A stretch of 64,000 nucleotides of DNA from an uncultured Aquimarina sp. (GTDB lineage Bacteria > Bacteroidota > Bacteroidia > Flavobacteriales > Flavobacteriaceae), in contig CANMLS010000010.1 of assembly GCA_947498785.1 (NCBI GenBank), positions 80,515-144,514 of the forward strand, written 5' to 3'. Numbering within the stretch: position 1 is the first letter of the stretch; every line of letters begins with the position of its first letter. Positions 1 to 7,688 of the stretch are shown one piece after another. The translations under genes were made by a program, and so were the position numbers. The notes beneath the pieces were generated by a model, which was not told the DNA's origin, searched no databases, and saw only the letters and a list, made by a program, of their open reading frames with translations.

Positions 1-195
1 AATCACACCATAAACTGCTAAAAACAAGGATATAGTATGCCCTAAAGTAAATAATGTAACTAGTGCTAAAATTCGTTTCCAATTATCAAAGGTATATCCT
101 ACAGTTAGAACAACTAAAAATAAGATATGATCGTAGGCTTTCCAATCCAGTACGTGACCAAAGCCAAGCTTAACATAAAGCCAAAATTCTGACAT
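1..195 (-). CDS. HupE/UreJ-like membrane protein, N-terminal part
   Basis: The minus strand opens with ATG at 195 and stays open to the window edge, giving 65 residues that begin MSEFWLYVKLGFGHVLDW and continue with hydrophobic segments. The GFGHVLD-x4-DH-x-LF and TLGHT patterns are those of the HupE/UreJ_2 family of small multi-pass membrane proteins, which are linked to nickel or metal homeostasis in some bacteria and are often uncharacterised in flavobacteria. The gene is cut by the window boundary, so its full length and neighbours downstream cannot be judged. Family call from pattern only; function is not certain. Confidence 0.75.
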   Translation of the reverse strand, partial: MSEFWLYVKLGFGHVLDWKAYDHILFLVVLTVGYTFDNWKRILALVTLFTLGHTISLFLAVYGVI

Positions 196-231
196 TTTTT
201 TGGGTTTTTGAGGTATGGGACTAATGTACAA

Positions 232-750
232 TTAAATACAGTAATGAGGAAATATGAAAAAAATTCTTACCAAAAATTTAAGAGATATACCTCCTATAAA
301 ACACAAAATTAAAAAGCTTAGAGAGCAAAGGTTCTTAAGTCTATTTTTGGTGTATTTATCTCCAAAATCATAAAACACACATTCTAAATAACATACACTC
401 AAAAAAACAACAATTAATGATTTGCAACCATAGTTCTTCATGTTGAATGACACGTGGAATCAATAGTCCGACAAATATTTACTTCTTTATCACATTTACT
501 ATAATATCTAAGATCCACACCTAATTTTGCATCAAAATTAAACAAAACTTGCTTTTCTTTTTCTTGGCTATTTACAAAATTTGAGGGCTTTTATAGTTAT
601 CGTAAAATTTTATTCTTTATTGGGGTATTTCCCCTACATTTGAAATAAATAAAATACTTACATTTACCCATCCAGTCAATCAACCAGTACATGACATCCT
701 TAAACAAGATATTTTGAACAGGCATCGTAATAGAAACGAAAAAGACATAA
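232..750. other. intergenic region, mostly empty
   Basis: This stretch of about 520 bases lies between the HupE-like gene and a rightward coiled-coil gene. A 73-codon minus-strand frame at 232-453 is hydrophobic and cysteine-rich but has no recognisable family and I do not call it a gene. The only clear signal is a GGGG-TATTT-CCCC palindrome abutting a TACATTTG promoter element at 622-642, described separately. Confidence 0.6.
622..642 (+). promoter_or_regulatory. GGGG-N5-CCCC palindrome abutting a -7 box
   Basis: GGGGTATTTCCCC at 622-634 is followed directly by TACATTTG at 635-642, which matches the Bacteroidota TAnnTTTG -7 element. It would start transcription near 650, about 100 bases before the gene at 751. 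No good TTG -33 box was found, so the palindrome may be an activator site. Related palindromes occur at 43761 and 53676. Confidence 0.45.
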
Positions 751-1122
751 ATGAAAATTAATACTATTCTTCAAATCATTGCTCTCGTATTTTTGATCGT
801 TATTGGATATATATCTTTTAATTCTGGATCCAACTGGAAAATTATTAAGTCAGAATTAGATAGGGCTCGGGAAGAGTTAAGAACCTCAAAAGATACTTTG
901 GCTGCTACCAAAACCAATTTAAAAAAATCTCTAAAAGAAATCAATAAATTAAAACTTCAGAAAGATCTTATAGCCCACAAACGGGACTCTTTATTGTTGG
1001 ATTTTGGAGAGAAAAATGCAATAGATTGGGATCATAAAATGAAATTTAAAGATTCCTTAAAGAAAATTCAAGACAAAATAACTGTAGAAACAAAATTGTT
1101 AGACAGCTTGTTTGGCTTATAA
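751..1122 (+). CDS. small membrane-anchored coiled-coil protein, unknown
   Basis: This 123-residue protein has one N-terminal hydrophobic segment (about residues 5-24) and then a highly charged helical region (about 30-120) rich in Lys, Glu, Leu and Ser that looks like a coiled coil. I do not recognise a family. The topology suggests a protein held in the inner membrane with its helix in the periplasm or cytoplasm. It lies just upstream of a second coiled-coil envelope protein, so the two may form a unit. The ATG at 751 is the only sensible start, directly before the hydrophobic segment. Confidence 0.6.
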   Translation: MKINTILQIIALVFLIVIGYISFNSGSNWKIIKSELDRAREELRTSKDTLAATKTNLKKSLKEINKLKLQKDLIAHKRDSLLLDFGEKNAIDWDHKMKFKDSLKKIQDKITVETKLLDSLFGL

Positions 1123-1165
1123 TATCGATATCTAACAAAGTTGATCAATCGCAATTCTTAACATC

Positions 1166-1729
1166 ATGAAAAAATTCTATTTACTTATCCTTTTCATATT
1201 CTCTATTTCGATTTCTTATTGTCAAGATTTGCTTGTAGTAGAATTGGATTCTATAAAAGCCTATGAAATCCCTGTATCGTACTCTAATCGAAAAGGTGTG
1301 CCATATTTGGTAAAAAAAGATGTACCTTATATTTTTAGAACATCAGATATTTATTTGATGAATTCTACTTCTTATGAGACAATGAAAAGAATTTATCAGG
1401 GGATGAAAGATAAAGACACCGTTACAGAGGCTATACTCAAAAATTATACAGCAACTCTAAGGCGTAATGTAGAATTGGAAAATCAATTAAAATCTAATTT
1501 TGCAAAAAGCGACAGTTTAGATCAAATTGTTTATCAAAAAACTCAAGCTACCTTAATTAATACCCAAAGAGCATTGGATTATACTGTAAATAGTTTAGAA
1601 AAAGCAACTAATAGTCTCGAAATTGTAGAAAAGAGCACCAAAAGACAACGACGAAAAAGCACTTTTGAAAAAATACTCTATACTATTGGAGGAGTAGGAA
1701 TCGGAGTTTTAGTTGGGGTATCTCTTTAA
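1166..1729 (+). CDS. exported coiled-coil protein with C-terminal membrane segment
   Basis: This 187-residue protein starts with a clear signal peptide (about residues 1-20, ending near SYCQD). A middle region (about 90-160) has coiled-coil character, a basic cluster KRQRRK follows, and the C-terminus is a glycine-rich hydrophobic segment (about 170-187). Nothing in it identifies a family. The signal peptide plus C-terminal segment suggests an envelope protein spanning the periplasm. It follows the gene at 751 with a 43-base gap on the same strand and may be co-transcribed. Function unknown. Confidence 0.6.
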   Translation: MKKFYLLILFIFSISISYCQDLLVVELDSIKAYEIPVSYSNRKGVPYLVKKDVPYIFRTSDIYLMNSTSYETMKRIYQGMKDKDTVTEAILKNYTATLRRNVELENQLKSNFAKSDSLDQIVYQKTQATLINTQRALDYTVNSLEKATNSLEIVEKSTKRQRRKSTFEKILYTIGGVGIGVLVGVSL

Positions 1730-1757
1730 TGAAATTGGTATCGATTCTATCTATACC

Positions 1758-2294
1758 CTAGATTCCAGTTTCGAAATTATCTATACTTAATCTGTTTTTT
1801 TCTTTATGGTACTCCTTTAATCGATCCTCTCCTTGTTTCTCTGCCCAGGATTTAAGCTGCGTTCTCTCTTTTTTAAAATCCATAAAAGGAACTGCAAACC
1901 CACATGATGTTTGCACAGTATCTACATTCATTTCAATAATTTGTCGAGAACCAGAAATTTTAGGAAACAAATCAATATATTTTTTGTAAGACTTATCTCT
2001 GCCGTGAAATATTTTGGCTTGTCCATACAGTCTAAGAATAAGAGGTTTCTCTTCAAAGGCACAAAACAAAATTGTCATTCTATTATCTTTTAACACATGA
2101 GCTGCTGTCTCATTTCCACTGCCCGTAAGATTGAGCCACACCACTTTATTTGACCCTAAGACCCTAAGTGTATCCATTCCTTTAGGAGAGATATTAACTC
2201 GCCCTTCCGCAGCAGCAGTCCCAACAAAAAAAATCTTCTGATTCTCTATAAATGTCGTGAGCTCTGAGTTAATCTCATTAAACATCTTACCCAT
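1758..2294 (-). CDS. pyridoxamine 5'-phosphate oxidase-family (PPOX) protein
   Basis: The protein carries the split beta-barrel pattern of the PPOX FMN-binding superfamily: a strand around FVGTAAAEGRVNISPKG, then VVWLNLTGSGNETAAHV and the following NRMTILFCAF strand. Family members bind FMN or related cofactors and reduce or sense small molecules; the substrate here is unknown. I place the start at the ATG at 2294 (MGKMFNEI), because the upstream 13 codons from 2333 read as isoleucine-rich non-conserved sequence and the inner ATG has an A/G-rich leader. It stands alone, tail-to-tail with the gene at 1166. Confidence 0.82.
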   Translation of the reverse strand: MGKMFNEINSELTTFIENQKIFFVGTAAAEGRVNISPKGMDTLRVLGSNKVVWLNLTGSGNETAAHVLKDNRMTILFCAFEEKPLILRLYGQAKIFHGRDKSYKKYIDLFPKISGSRQIIEMNVDTVQTSCGFAVPFMDFKKERTQLKSWAEKQGEDRLKEYHKEKNRLSIDNFETGI

Positions 2295-2367
2295 TTTACC
2301 TTTAATTATTATAATTCTACTCTCCAGAAACATTAAACACTGATAATTTTATCAATATCCACAGTAC

Positions 2368-3567
2368 CTATCTAGCTATTGTAAAATTAAATAAACTCCC
2401 TTCTCCTTCCTTAGAAGATACACTAATTTTTCCTCCTAGGTTATTAATGATTTTTTTAACAGTTGCTAATCCGATACCAGTCCCTACATTTCCATCCCTA
2501 TCAGCCACTCCTACCACAGAAAAAAGTTCAAAAATCTTATCTAAATGTTCTTTTGGAATACCATCTGCATTATCTTTTACCGAAAATTCATAAAAACCCT
2601 TTGTATCTCTTACAACAACTTCTACAATTATATTAGATTTTGTATTGTATTTAATTGCATTTGTTACCAGATTGATCAATATCTGCATAAGTGCAGCTCT
2701 ATTAACAGTGATTTCTCGTACACTACTTTGACAATTAAAGATAACATTTCTTTCTGTATCCGTAATCTTTTTCAATTCACTCATTAAAACATCAAAATCA
2801 ATAGTTTCTTTTTTACGAGCAATAAGATTATCACTTTTATAAAACTTAAGAATACCATCAATATAATTTCTAAGAGAATATGAAGATGATTTTAGATACT
2901 CTAAATACTGTAAAGATTCTTCATTTAAAGTATCTTTATTATCATACGCCAATAATTCGGTTAAAGAAATAATATTGGCTAATGGAGATTTAAGATCATG
3001 AGAAACAACACTTGCAAATCTCTGCAAATCTTCATTTCTTCTTTTTAATTTATCTTGAAATTTCTGAAGTTTAAAGTTCTGATATCTCTGCTCGAATAAA
3101 TTGATAACCTGTTTAGACATTGATATCAATGCATTTTGTTGTTGTTCAGATAACTTTCTGGGTTTATTGTCATACACGCACAACATCCCTAACTTATAAC
3201 CACTTGAATCTACTAATGGAGCTCCTGCATAAAAAATAGCTTGATACTCTGTCACTAGAGGGTTATCAAAAAAGCGCTCGTCTTTTCTAGAATCTTCAAT
3301 AATCGTAATTGCATCGTTAGAATTAATTGCATGACCACAAAATGAAATTTCGCGAGGGGATTCACTAAATGGAACTCCATAATGTGATTTTAAAAAATTC
3401 CTGTCCTTGTCCAATAATGTAATGAGAGAAATTGGAGTATTACAAATGTAGGATACTAATGAGGTAATATTGTCATAGTTTTCTTCTGGCAGCGTATCTA
3501 ATAATTGATATTTTTCTACCCTTGCCTGACGTTCTTTTTCATTTTTCGGAATACTTGGGGTAATCAT
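2368..3567 (-). CDS. GAF-domain sensor histidine kinase
   Basis: This 399-residue soluble protein has an N-terminal GAF domain (about residues 20-160, with LLDKDRNFLKSHYG and FYAGAPLVDSSGYKLGMLCV), a HisKA domain with phosphoacceptor His190 in FASVVSHDLKSPLANI, and a C-terminal HATPase with N-box NLVTNAIKYN and G2-box GTGIGLATVKK. The usual DNGxGIP G1 motif reads DNADGIP, a mild deviation. No membrane segment is present, so it senses a cytoplasmic ligand. There is no adjacent response regulator, making it an orphan kinase. It is the last chromosomal gene before the prophage. Confidence 0.9.
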   Translation of the reverse strand: MITPSIPKNEKERQARVEKYQLLDTLPEENYDNITSLVSYICNTPISLITLLDKDRNFLKSHYGVPFSESPREISFCGHAINSNDAITIIEDSRKDERFFDNPLVTEYQAIFYAGAPLVDSSGYKLGMLCVYDNKPRKLSEQQQNALISMSKQVINLFEQRYQNFKLQKFQDKLKRRNEDLQRFASVVSHDLKSPLANIISLTELLAYDNKDTLNEESLQYLEYLKSSSYSLRNYIDGILKFYKSDNLIARKKETIDFDVLMSELKKITDTERNVIFNCQSSVREITVNRAALMQILINLVTNAIKYNTKSNIIVEVVVRDTKGFYEFSVKDNADGIPKEHLDKIFELFSVVGVADRDGNVGTGIGLATVKKIINNLGGKISVSSKEGEGSLFNFTIAR

Positions 3568-3851
3568 AAAACCGATATTTTAAAGTTAAATATATTGCAA
3601 AGAACAACTTTCTAAATTAATCATTTAACAAAATATTAAAAAAATTGTTCTTGGGTAACAACAATTTAGTATTGTTTTTTAGATAAACATTACAATAAAA
3701 TATGCCCTTAAAATAGGTTTTTGTTTTTTGGACTTGTAAGACTGAAGAGGAATAATTTTAAAATTTCGCATCAATCATAGATTATATATTAGGTGGAAAA
3801 TATAATACCTTCCTCATATCTATAACACTCGAATCCTGTTATATATTGAAT

Positions 3852-3895
3852 AAAAAAAACAAAAACCTTCCAAATTCAAAAGATTAAGAAGGTTT
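3852..3895 (-). terminator. original tRNA-Leu terminator, displaced by the prophage
   Basis: Arms AAACCTTC (3863-3870) and GAAGGTTT (3888-3895) form an 8-bp stem. On the minus strand it is followed by T-rich sequence (A-run at 3852-3859 on the plus strand). It sits directly downstream of the attL fragment in tRNA orientation, so before integration it would have ended the tRNA-Leu transcript. Confidence 0.6.
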
Positions 3896-3898
3896 CTA

Positions 3899-3919
3899 GT
3901 ACTCGAGGTGGGAATCGAA
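3899..3919. other. attL core (21 bp)
   Basis: The 21 bases from 3899 are identical to 45462-45482 and correspond to the last bases of tRNA-Leu (T-arm 3' half and acceptor). Here the similarity stops after the core, so only a tRNA fragment remains. Confidence 0.92.
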
Positions 3920-4029
3920 TTATTGAAATTATATATTATTATTTGAAATAAAAACGTAGTAAAAACTAAAAAACCCTTGTTTTATAATGACTTCAAGAGC
4001 TAGTATTAATTTCATAAAATAACATTCGA

Positions 4030-4059
4030 TTGCCTAACCGTTGTCTAAATGTTGTCTAA
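4030..4059 (+). promoter_or_regulatory. putative integrase arm-type repeats, left
   Basis: Two perfect GTTGTCTA repeats (4040-4047, 4051-4058) and a degenerate TTGCCTAA copy (from 4030) follow an 11-bp period, so they lie on one face of the helix. The same pair occurs at 45386-45404, inside the other prophage end. They lie just before the integrase start and could also mediate its autoregulation. Confidence 0.6.
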
Positions 4060-4086
4060 GTTTTACATTTGTGAAAAATATGATTC

Positions 4087-5370
4087 ATGGCTAAAGTAAA
4101 ATATTCTATCCAGTCAGATTCTAAATCTGCTCAAATTTATTTACGATTATCTGTTAAAAGAGAAGTCGCGCCTAAGAAGAAAACAGGGTTATTTATTAAC
4201 TCTAAAGATTGGAGTAAAGCTACAGGTTTGCCAAAGCAAAATTCACCAGACAATAAAAATCTACATACTGAATTAAAAGATTTAGATAATCATATCGTTA
4301 AAAAATGTAATGAAGCAACAAAAAATGGCCTTGAAATAAATGGAAAATGGCTTAAAAATGAAATTGATTTGTTTTTTGAAAGAATATCTCCAGTAGAAAA
4401 AAGCGAATTACTTATTGATTATATTCAATATATAATAGATACAGCGGATACCAGAAAAAATGCTAGAGGTAAACTTGGTTTAAGTGATAACAGAATAAAG
4501 GCTTATAAATATTTAAAAGGAGTGGTAGAAAAATTCCAACAATTTAAAAATGTTAAATATAAAGTTAAAGAAGTTACCCCAGGCTTCGCTAAAATATTCC
4601 TTCAATTCCTAATCAAGAATGAGAAATATTCACAATCTACGGCTGCCAAGTTAATTACTGATCTAAAGACGACTTGTAATGATGCAGACCTTGAAGGATT
4701 AGAAATTAGCACATCGCTTAATAAGATTAAAAACACTTCTCAAAACTCTAATTTCATTATTTTCTTATCGCCCGAAGAATTGAAGATGATTAAGAACGTT
4801 GATTTAGAATCTGACTATTTATTGAATGCTAGAAAATGGCTTTTATTTGGTTGTTCAATTGGTCAAAGGGTAGGTGATTTACTAGACATCAGCTTAAATA
4901 ATTTTGTTAATAAAGGTGGTTTAGAAATTATTGAATTGACCCAACAAAAAACTGGAAAAACAATTTCTATTCCAGTGCTCGATGAAACAAAAGAAGTTCT
5001 TAGAGATGGGTTTCCAAGGCGAATTTCCGCACAAAGACTTAATGAATATATAAAAATAGTATGTGAAAAATCTGGCATTTCTGAACCTACCGAAGGAGTT
5101 ATTCTAAAAAAGATAGATGGAAAAAAATATCGTAAGGTTGTTGGCACTTACCCTAAACATAAATTAATTACTTCACATGTCTGTAGGCGATCATATGCGA
5201 CTAACAATTATGGAATTTTACCAACTCCTTTAATTATGCAAATAACTGCTCACAGTACAGAAAAAATGTTTCTTAAATATATAGGTAAGAATTCATTAGA
5301 TTACGCTCAACAAATTACAGATTTCTTTACATCACTTAAACAAAAGAAAAAGCAAGCAGGAGAAATGTAG
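4087..5370 (+). CDS. int: tyrosine recombinase / phage integrase
   Basis: This 427-residue protein has the flavobacterial integrase layout: an N-terminal arm-binding region, a SAM-like core-binding domain (about 105-215) and a catalytic domain (about 225-410). Catalytic residues are visible: Arg261 in GQRVGDLL, His364-x-x-Arg367 in HVCRR, His389 in ITAHST and the nucleophile Tyr398 in MFLKYIG. It lies 170 bases inside attL and reads into the prophage, the standard position for a prophage integrase that recombines the tRNA-Leu att site. The start at 4087 follows closely after the putative arm sites. Confidence 0.95.
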   Translation: MAKVKYSIQSDSKSAQIYLRLSVKREVAPKKKTGLFINSKDWSKATGLPKQNSPDNKNLHTELKDLDNHIVKKCNEATKNGLEINGKWLKNEIDLFFERISPVEKSELLIDYIQYIIDTADTRKNARGKLGLSDNRIKAYKYLKGVVEKFQQFKNVKYKVKEVTPGFAKIFLQFLIKNEKYSQSTAAKLITDLKTTCNDADLEGLEISTSLNKIKNTSQNSNFIIFLSPEELKMIKNVDLESDYLLNARKWLLFGCSIGQRVGDLLDISLNNFVNKGGLEIIELTQQKTGKTISIPVLDETKEVLRDGFPRRISAQRLNEYIKIVCEKSGISEPTEGVILKKIDGKKYRKVVGTYPKHKLITSHVCRRSYATNNYGILPTPLIMQITAHSTEKMFLKYIGKNSLDYAQQITDFFTSLKQKKKQAGEM

Positions 5371-5379
5371 GAAATAAAA

Positions 5380-5564
5380 GTGATTGTTCACGAATACTGT
5401 TTGACTCATATCGTTAAACACAAGCAAAGTGCCAATTGTTTGATTGCTATCTGACCAGTGAAGAATTAATGGAGCATGAAAAATACGACTTGGATACAGT
5501 TAACCACTGTAAGTTTCCTCTGGAAGTAAAAGTCAAAGCCCAATTGGAAAATAATAAAACCTAA
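5380..5564 (+). pseudogene. possible frameshifted small gene
   Basis: After the integrase, one frame reads from a GTG at 5380 (VIVHEYCLTHIVKHKQ) to a TGA. An overlapping second frame then continues as LTSEELMEHEKYDLDTVNHC and on to a TAA at 5562-5564. Joining the two frames would give one continuous protein-like sequence of about 60 residues. Both parts have plausible composition, but neither has a good start alone. It may be a decayed small gene or simply non-coding; the evidence is weak. Confidence 0.25.
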
Positions 5565-5608
5565 TTTAACCAAAAAAAGAACACTTCAAAAGTTATTATG
5601 TTCGTAAT

Positions 5609-5797
5609 TCAAACATTATGAGGTTTAATATAACGATATTTATATCCATTCCTTTCTAAATAAATTAAATACTCCACACACTTCTCATAATTAGAAGGCT
5701 TCATAAACATTACTTCATGACCAAGATCAATAAAAATATTTTGTACAGTTTTAATAAATTTTGTACGTGACTCTGGGTAATAACAATCGTTAGACAT
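5609..5797 (-). CDS. small hypothetical phage protein (62 aa)
   Basis: A 62-residue protein starting at ATG 5797, with a balanced composition (MSNDCYYPESRTKFIKTV, later YEKCVEYLIYLERNGYKY) suggesting a small alpha/beta fold. I recognise no family. It lies isolated on the minus strand between the convergent end of the integrase and the end of the late operon, separated from the last tail gene by 130 bases downstream of that gene. Its composition and length support a real gene, but the role is unknown. Confidence 0.5.
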   Translation of the reverse strand: MSNDCYYPESRTKFIKTVQNIFIDLGHEVMFMKPSNYEKCVEYLIYLERNGYKYRYIKPHNV

Positions 5798-5927
5798 AAT
5801 AATAAAATTTTATTTACTAAGAAGAATTTTTCTCCTTTTCTTTCAAAATATAATAAAAATCTTGAAGCTCAAAATCACTATATAGCTATAATCAATGTAT
5901 TTTTACTCAGATATTCCCAAAATCAAA

Positions 5928-7688
5928 CTAAAGGGTTTCACTTTCAATTCTCACTTCCCAAGTGTTTTCTTTAATTCTTCGCTTACTTATTTTCTTAACA
6001 AGGTGTGTTTTATTGTATTTATATCTACCTCTTTCTGTAGTAAGGTTTTCATAAACATCACACCTAAATTTATCTTTTATAGTTTCTGAAGTAACACGAA
6101 ATCTAAGCCATTTCTTCCAAAATCTTTGCCATACATTTTCAATAGAAAAATCAAATCCATTTATTGCACTTACAGCAACAGGTAACCTGTTTTTTAAACC
6201 ATCATATAACAAAATTCTAAAATCTGACCCCTCTCGTCTCCTGGCTGTAAATACAGAATTCTTTTTTTCAATTTTCATTATATCTACACCTGTATCGATA
6301 GTAAATACATTTTCGGCTTTATATGTCGAGATATCACTTACTATTCCTTTCTTTGTGACATATATTGTTCCTCTAGAATCTTTAAGAATGTATGCCTTAT
6401 TTTGGTTCGATTTCTTAATATATTTTTTTGCTTCTAAATGGGATTCATCCCTAAAAGAAGTTTCCACAAATTTTTGTTCTACATAATCAATAGTTACCGT
6501 ATCGTGTTGAAAACTAATATCAAGATTGAACCAATTTTTTAATTTATTCAAAAAAGTAGAAAAGGTCATGTTTGGCAAAACATCGGCAATACTAAAAGAA
6601 TCAGGAAACACATTCAATTTTCCATCATTAGCCAAAAACGTAAAATTATTATATGCAGAGATATCCTCTATAGAATCAGAGACATTATATCTTATCAGAG
6701 ACATCTCTAACTCTAAAACACCATAGTCCTGAGTCTCTTCGACATTAAGACTTATAAACTTATCTAACCTTCCTATAGTATTGGTATATATAGTTTTTCC
6801 CTTCATTTTTATCTTAAAGCTATTCACTTTTATATGATTGGGTAAATTCAGGTAAATTTTTATAGTATAACTCCCAATAGTGCGGACATTGATTGTTTTT
6901 TTAAAGGTCGATACTACATTGTTACCTACTTGTGTGTTTAAGCTTGCTCGTTCAAATCTAAAGCTTGGAGGTAATGGAGAAAACATCTGTTCTAAAAATT
7001 TGCCTGTATCCCAAATCAATTTACTATTATTGGGATCACTAAAAAAATCTCCTGCATAAGACAATCTTGCATATTGAAAACCAACTTTTAATATTTCAAT
7101 AAGATAAGGATATGGGGTGATCACATTTCTGTTATAAACAACTTCTTCACCATCCTCATTGCTTTTACTATTTTGTACATAATTTGTCCCATTATAATTA
7201 TTAAAGATCCCTTCGAACTTTTCATAATTGGTATTTTGATCGAATTCGGTATCAATAATCATAGGAAAATTATATCCAACCTCGGGAAAACCTTTATTAA
7301 TTATACTTTTTGCATGATTTTCTATATTATCAGTTGTAATTACTGGCCAAGGTAAATCAGATAATTTTGTATCCAATATTGGTAAGGTTTGATAACCAAA
7401 AACAAAAGATCCAGACAACCTTTCACCATCATACAGATCAACCTCCAAAATAGCTGGACTAAAATTACCATCTTGCTGTAAAAATCCTATATATTGTGTT
7501 TGATAATCGGTTATATTATCCTGATCAACAAACCCAAGTTGTACGGCCATTTCATCAGATAATTTTATAGAAAACGGCAAAGAATACCCACTAACAAAAT
7601 AATTGTAAAACAAAGAGTTTTCTTCTATAAAAGTGAGTTTATGACTGGTTAAATCAAGTTTCCAATCAGTCGTAAAAAATACTATCAT
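5928..7688 (-). CDS. large distal tail / tail-hub-like protein
   Basis: This 586-residue protein is the last gene of the leftward tail module. It is rich in beta-strand sequence with several aromatic stretches. A region near residues 370-400 (IADVLPNMTFSTFLNKLKNWFNLD) resembles segments seen in tail-hub or baseplate-like proteins of Bacteroidetes phages. I cannot identify a named domain. Its position after tape measure and the BACON-domain protein, and its 4-base overlap with the latter, indicate a distal tail component involved in host contact. It ends with a charged region near the C-terminus (KTHLVKKISKRRIKENTWEV). Confidence 0.65.
   Translation of the reverse strand: MIVFFTTDWKLDLTSHKLTFIEENSLFYNYFVSGYSLPFSIKLSDEMAVQLGFVDQDNITDYQTQYIGFLQQDGNFSPAILEVDLYDGERLSGSFVFGYQTLPILDTKLSDLPWPVITTDNIENHAKSIINKGFPEVGYNFPMIIDTEFDQNTNYEKFEGIFNNYNGTNYVQNSKSNEDGEEVVYNRNVITPYPYLIEILKVGFQYARLSYAGDFFSDPNNSKLIWDTGKFLEQMFSPLPPSFRFERASLNTQVGNNVVSTFKKTINVRTIGSYTIKIYLNLPNHIKVNSFKIKMKGKTIYTNTIGRLDKFISLNVEETQDYGVLELEMSLIRYNVSDSIEDISAYNNFTFLANDGKLNVFPDSFSIADVLPNMTFSTFLNKLKNWFNLDISFQHDTVTIDYVEQKFVETSFRDESHLEAKKYIKKSNQNKAYILKDSRGTIYVTKKGIVSDISTYKAENVFTIDTGVDIMKIEKKNSVFTARRREGSDFRILLYDGLKNRLPVAVSAINGFDFSIENVWQRFWKKWLRFRVTSETIKDKFRCDVYENLTTERGRYKYNKTHLVKKISKRRIKENTWEVRIESETL

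Larger units (their letters stand above)
3568..4086. other. chromosome-prophage junction without genes
   Basis: About 520 AT-rich bases between the histidine kinase and the integrase. It holds a leftward terminator (3852-3895), the attL core (3899-3919) and three 11-bp-period repeats (4030-4059) just before the integrase start. I see no coding frame of note. Confidence 0.7.

Noticed and set aside
232..453. 73-codon minus-strand frame in the left intergenic region
   Set aside because: No family, odd cysteine/phenylalanine composition and no promoter or partner; kept only as a remark.
3899..3919. A second tRNA gene at the left end
   Set aside because: Only the 3' 21 bases of tRNA-Leu are present; the rest of the cloverleaf is missing.
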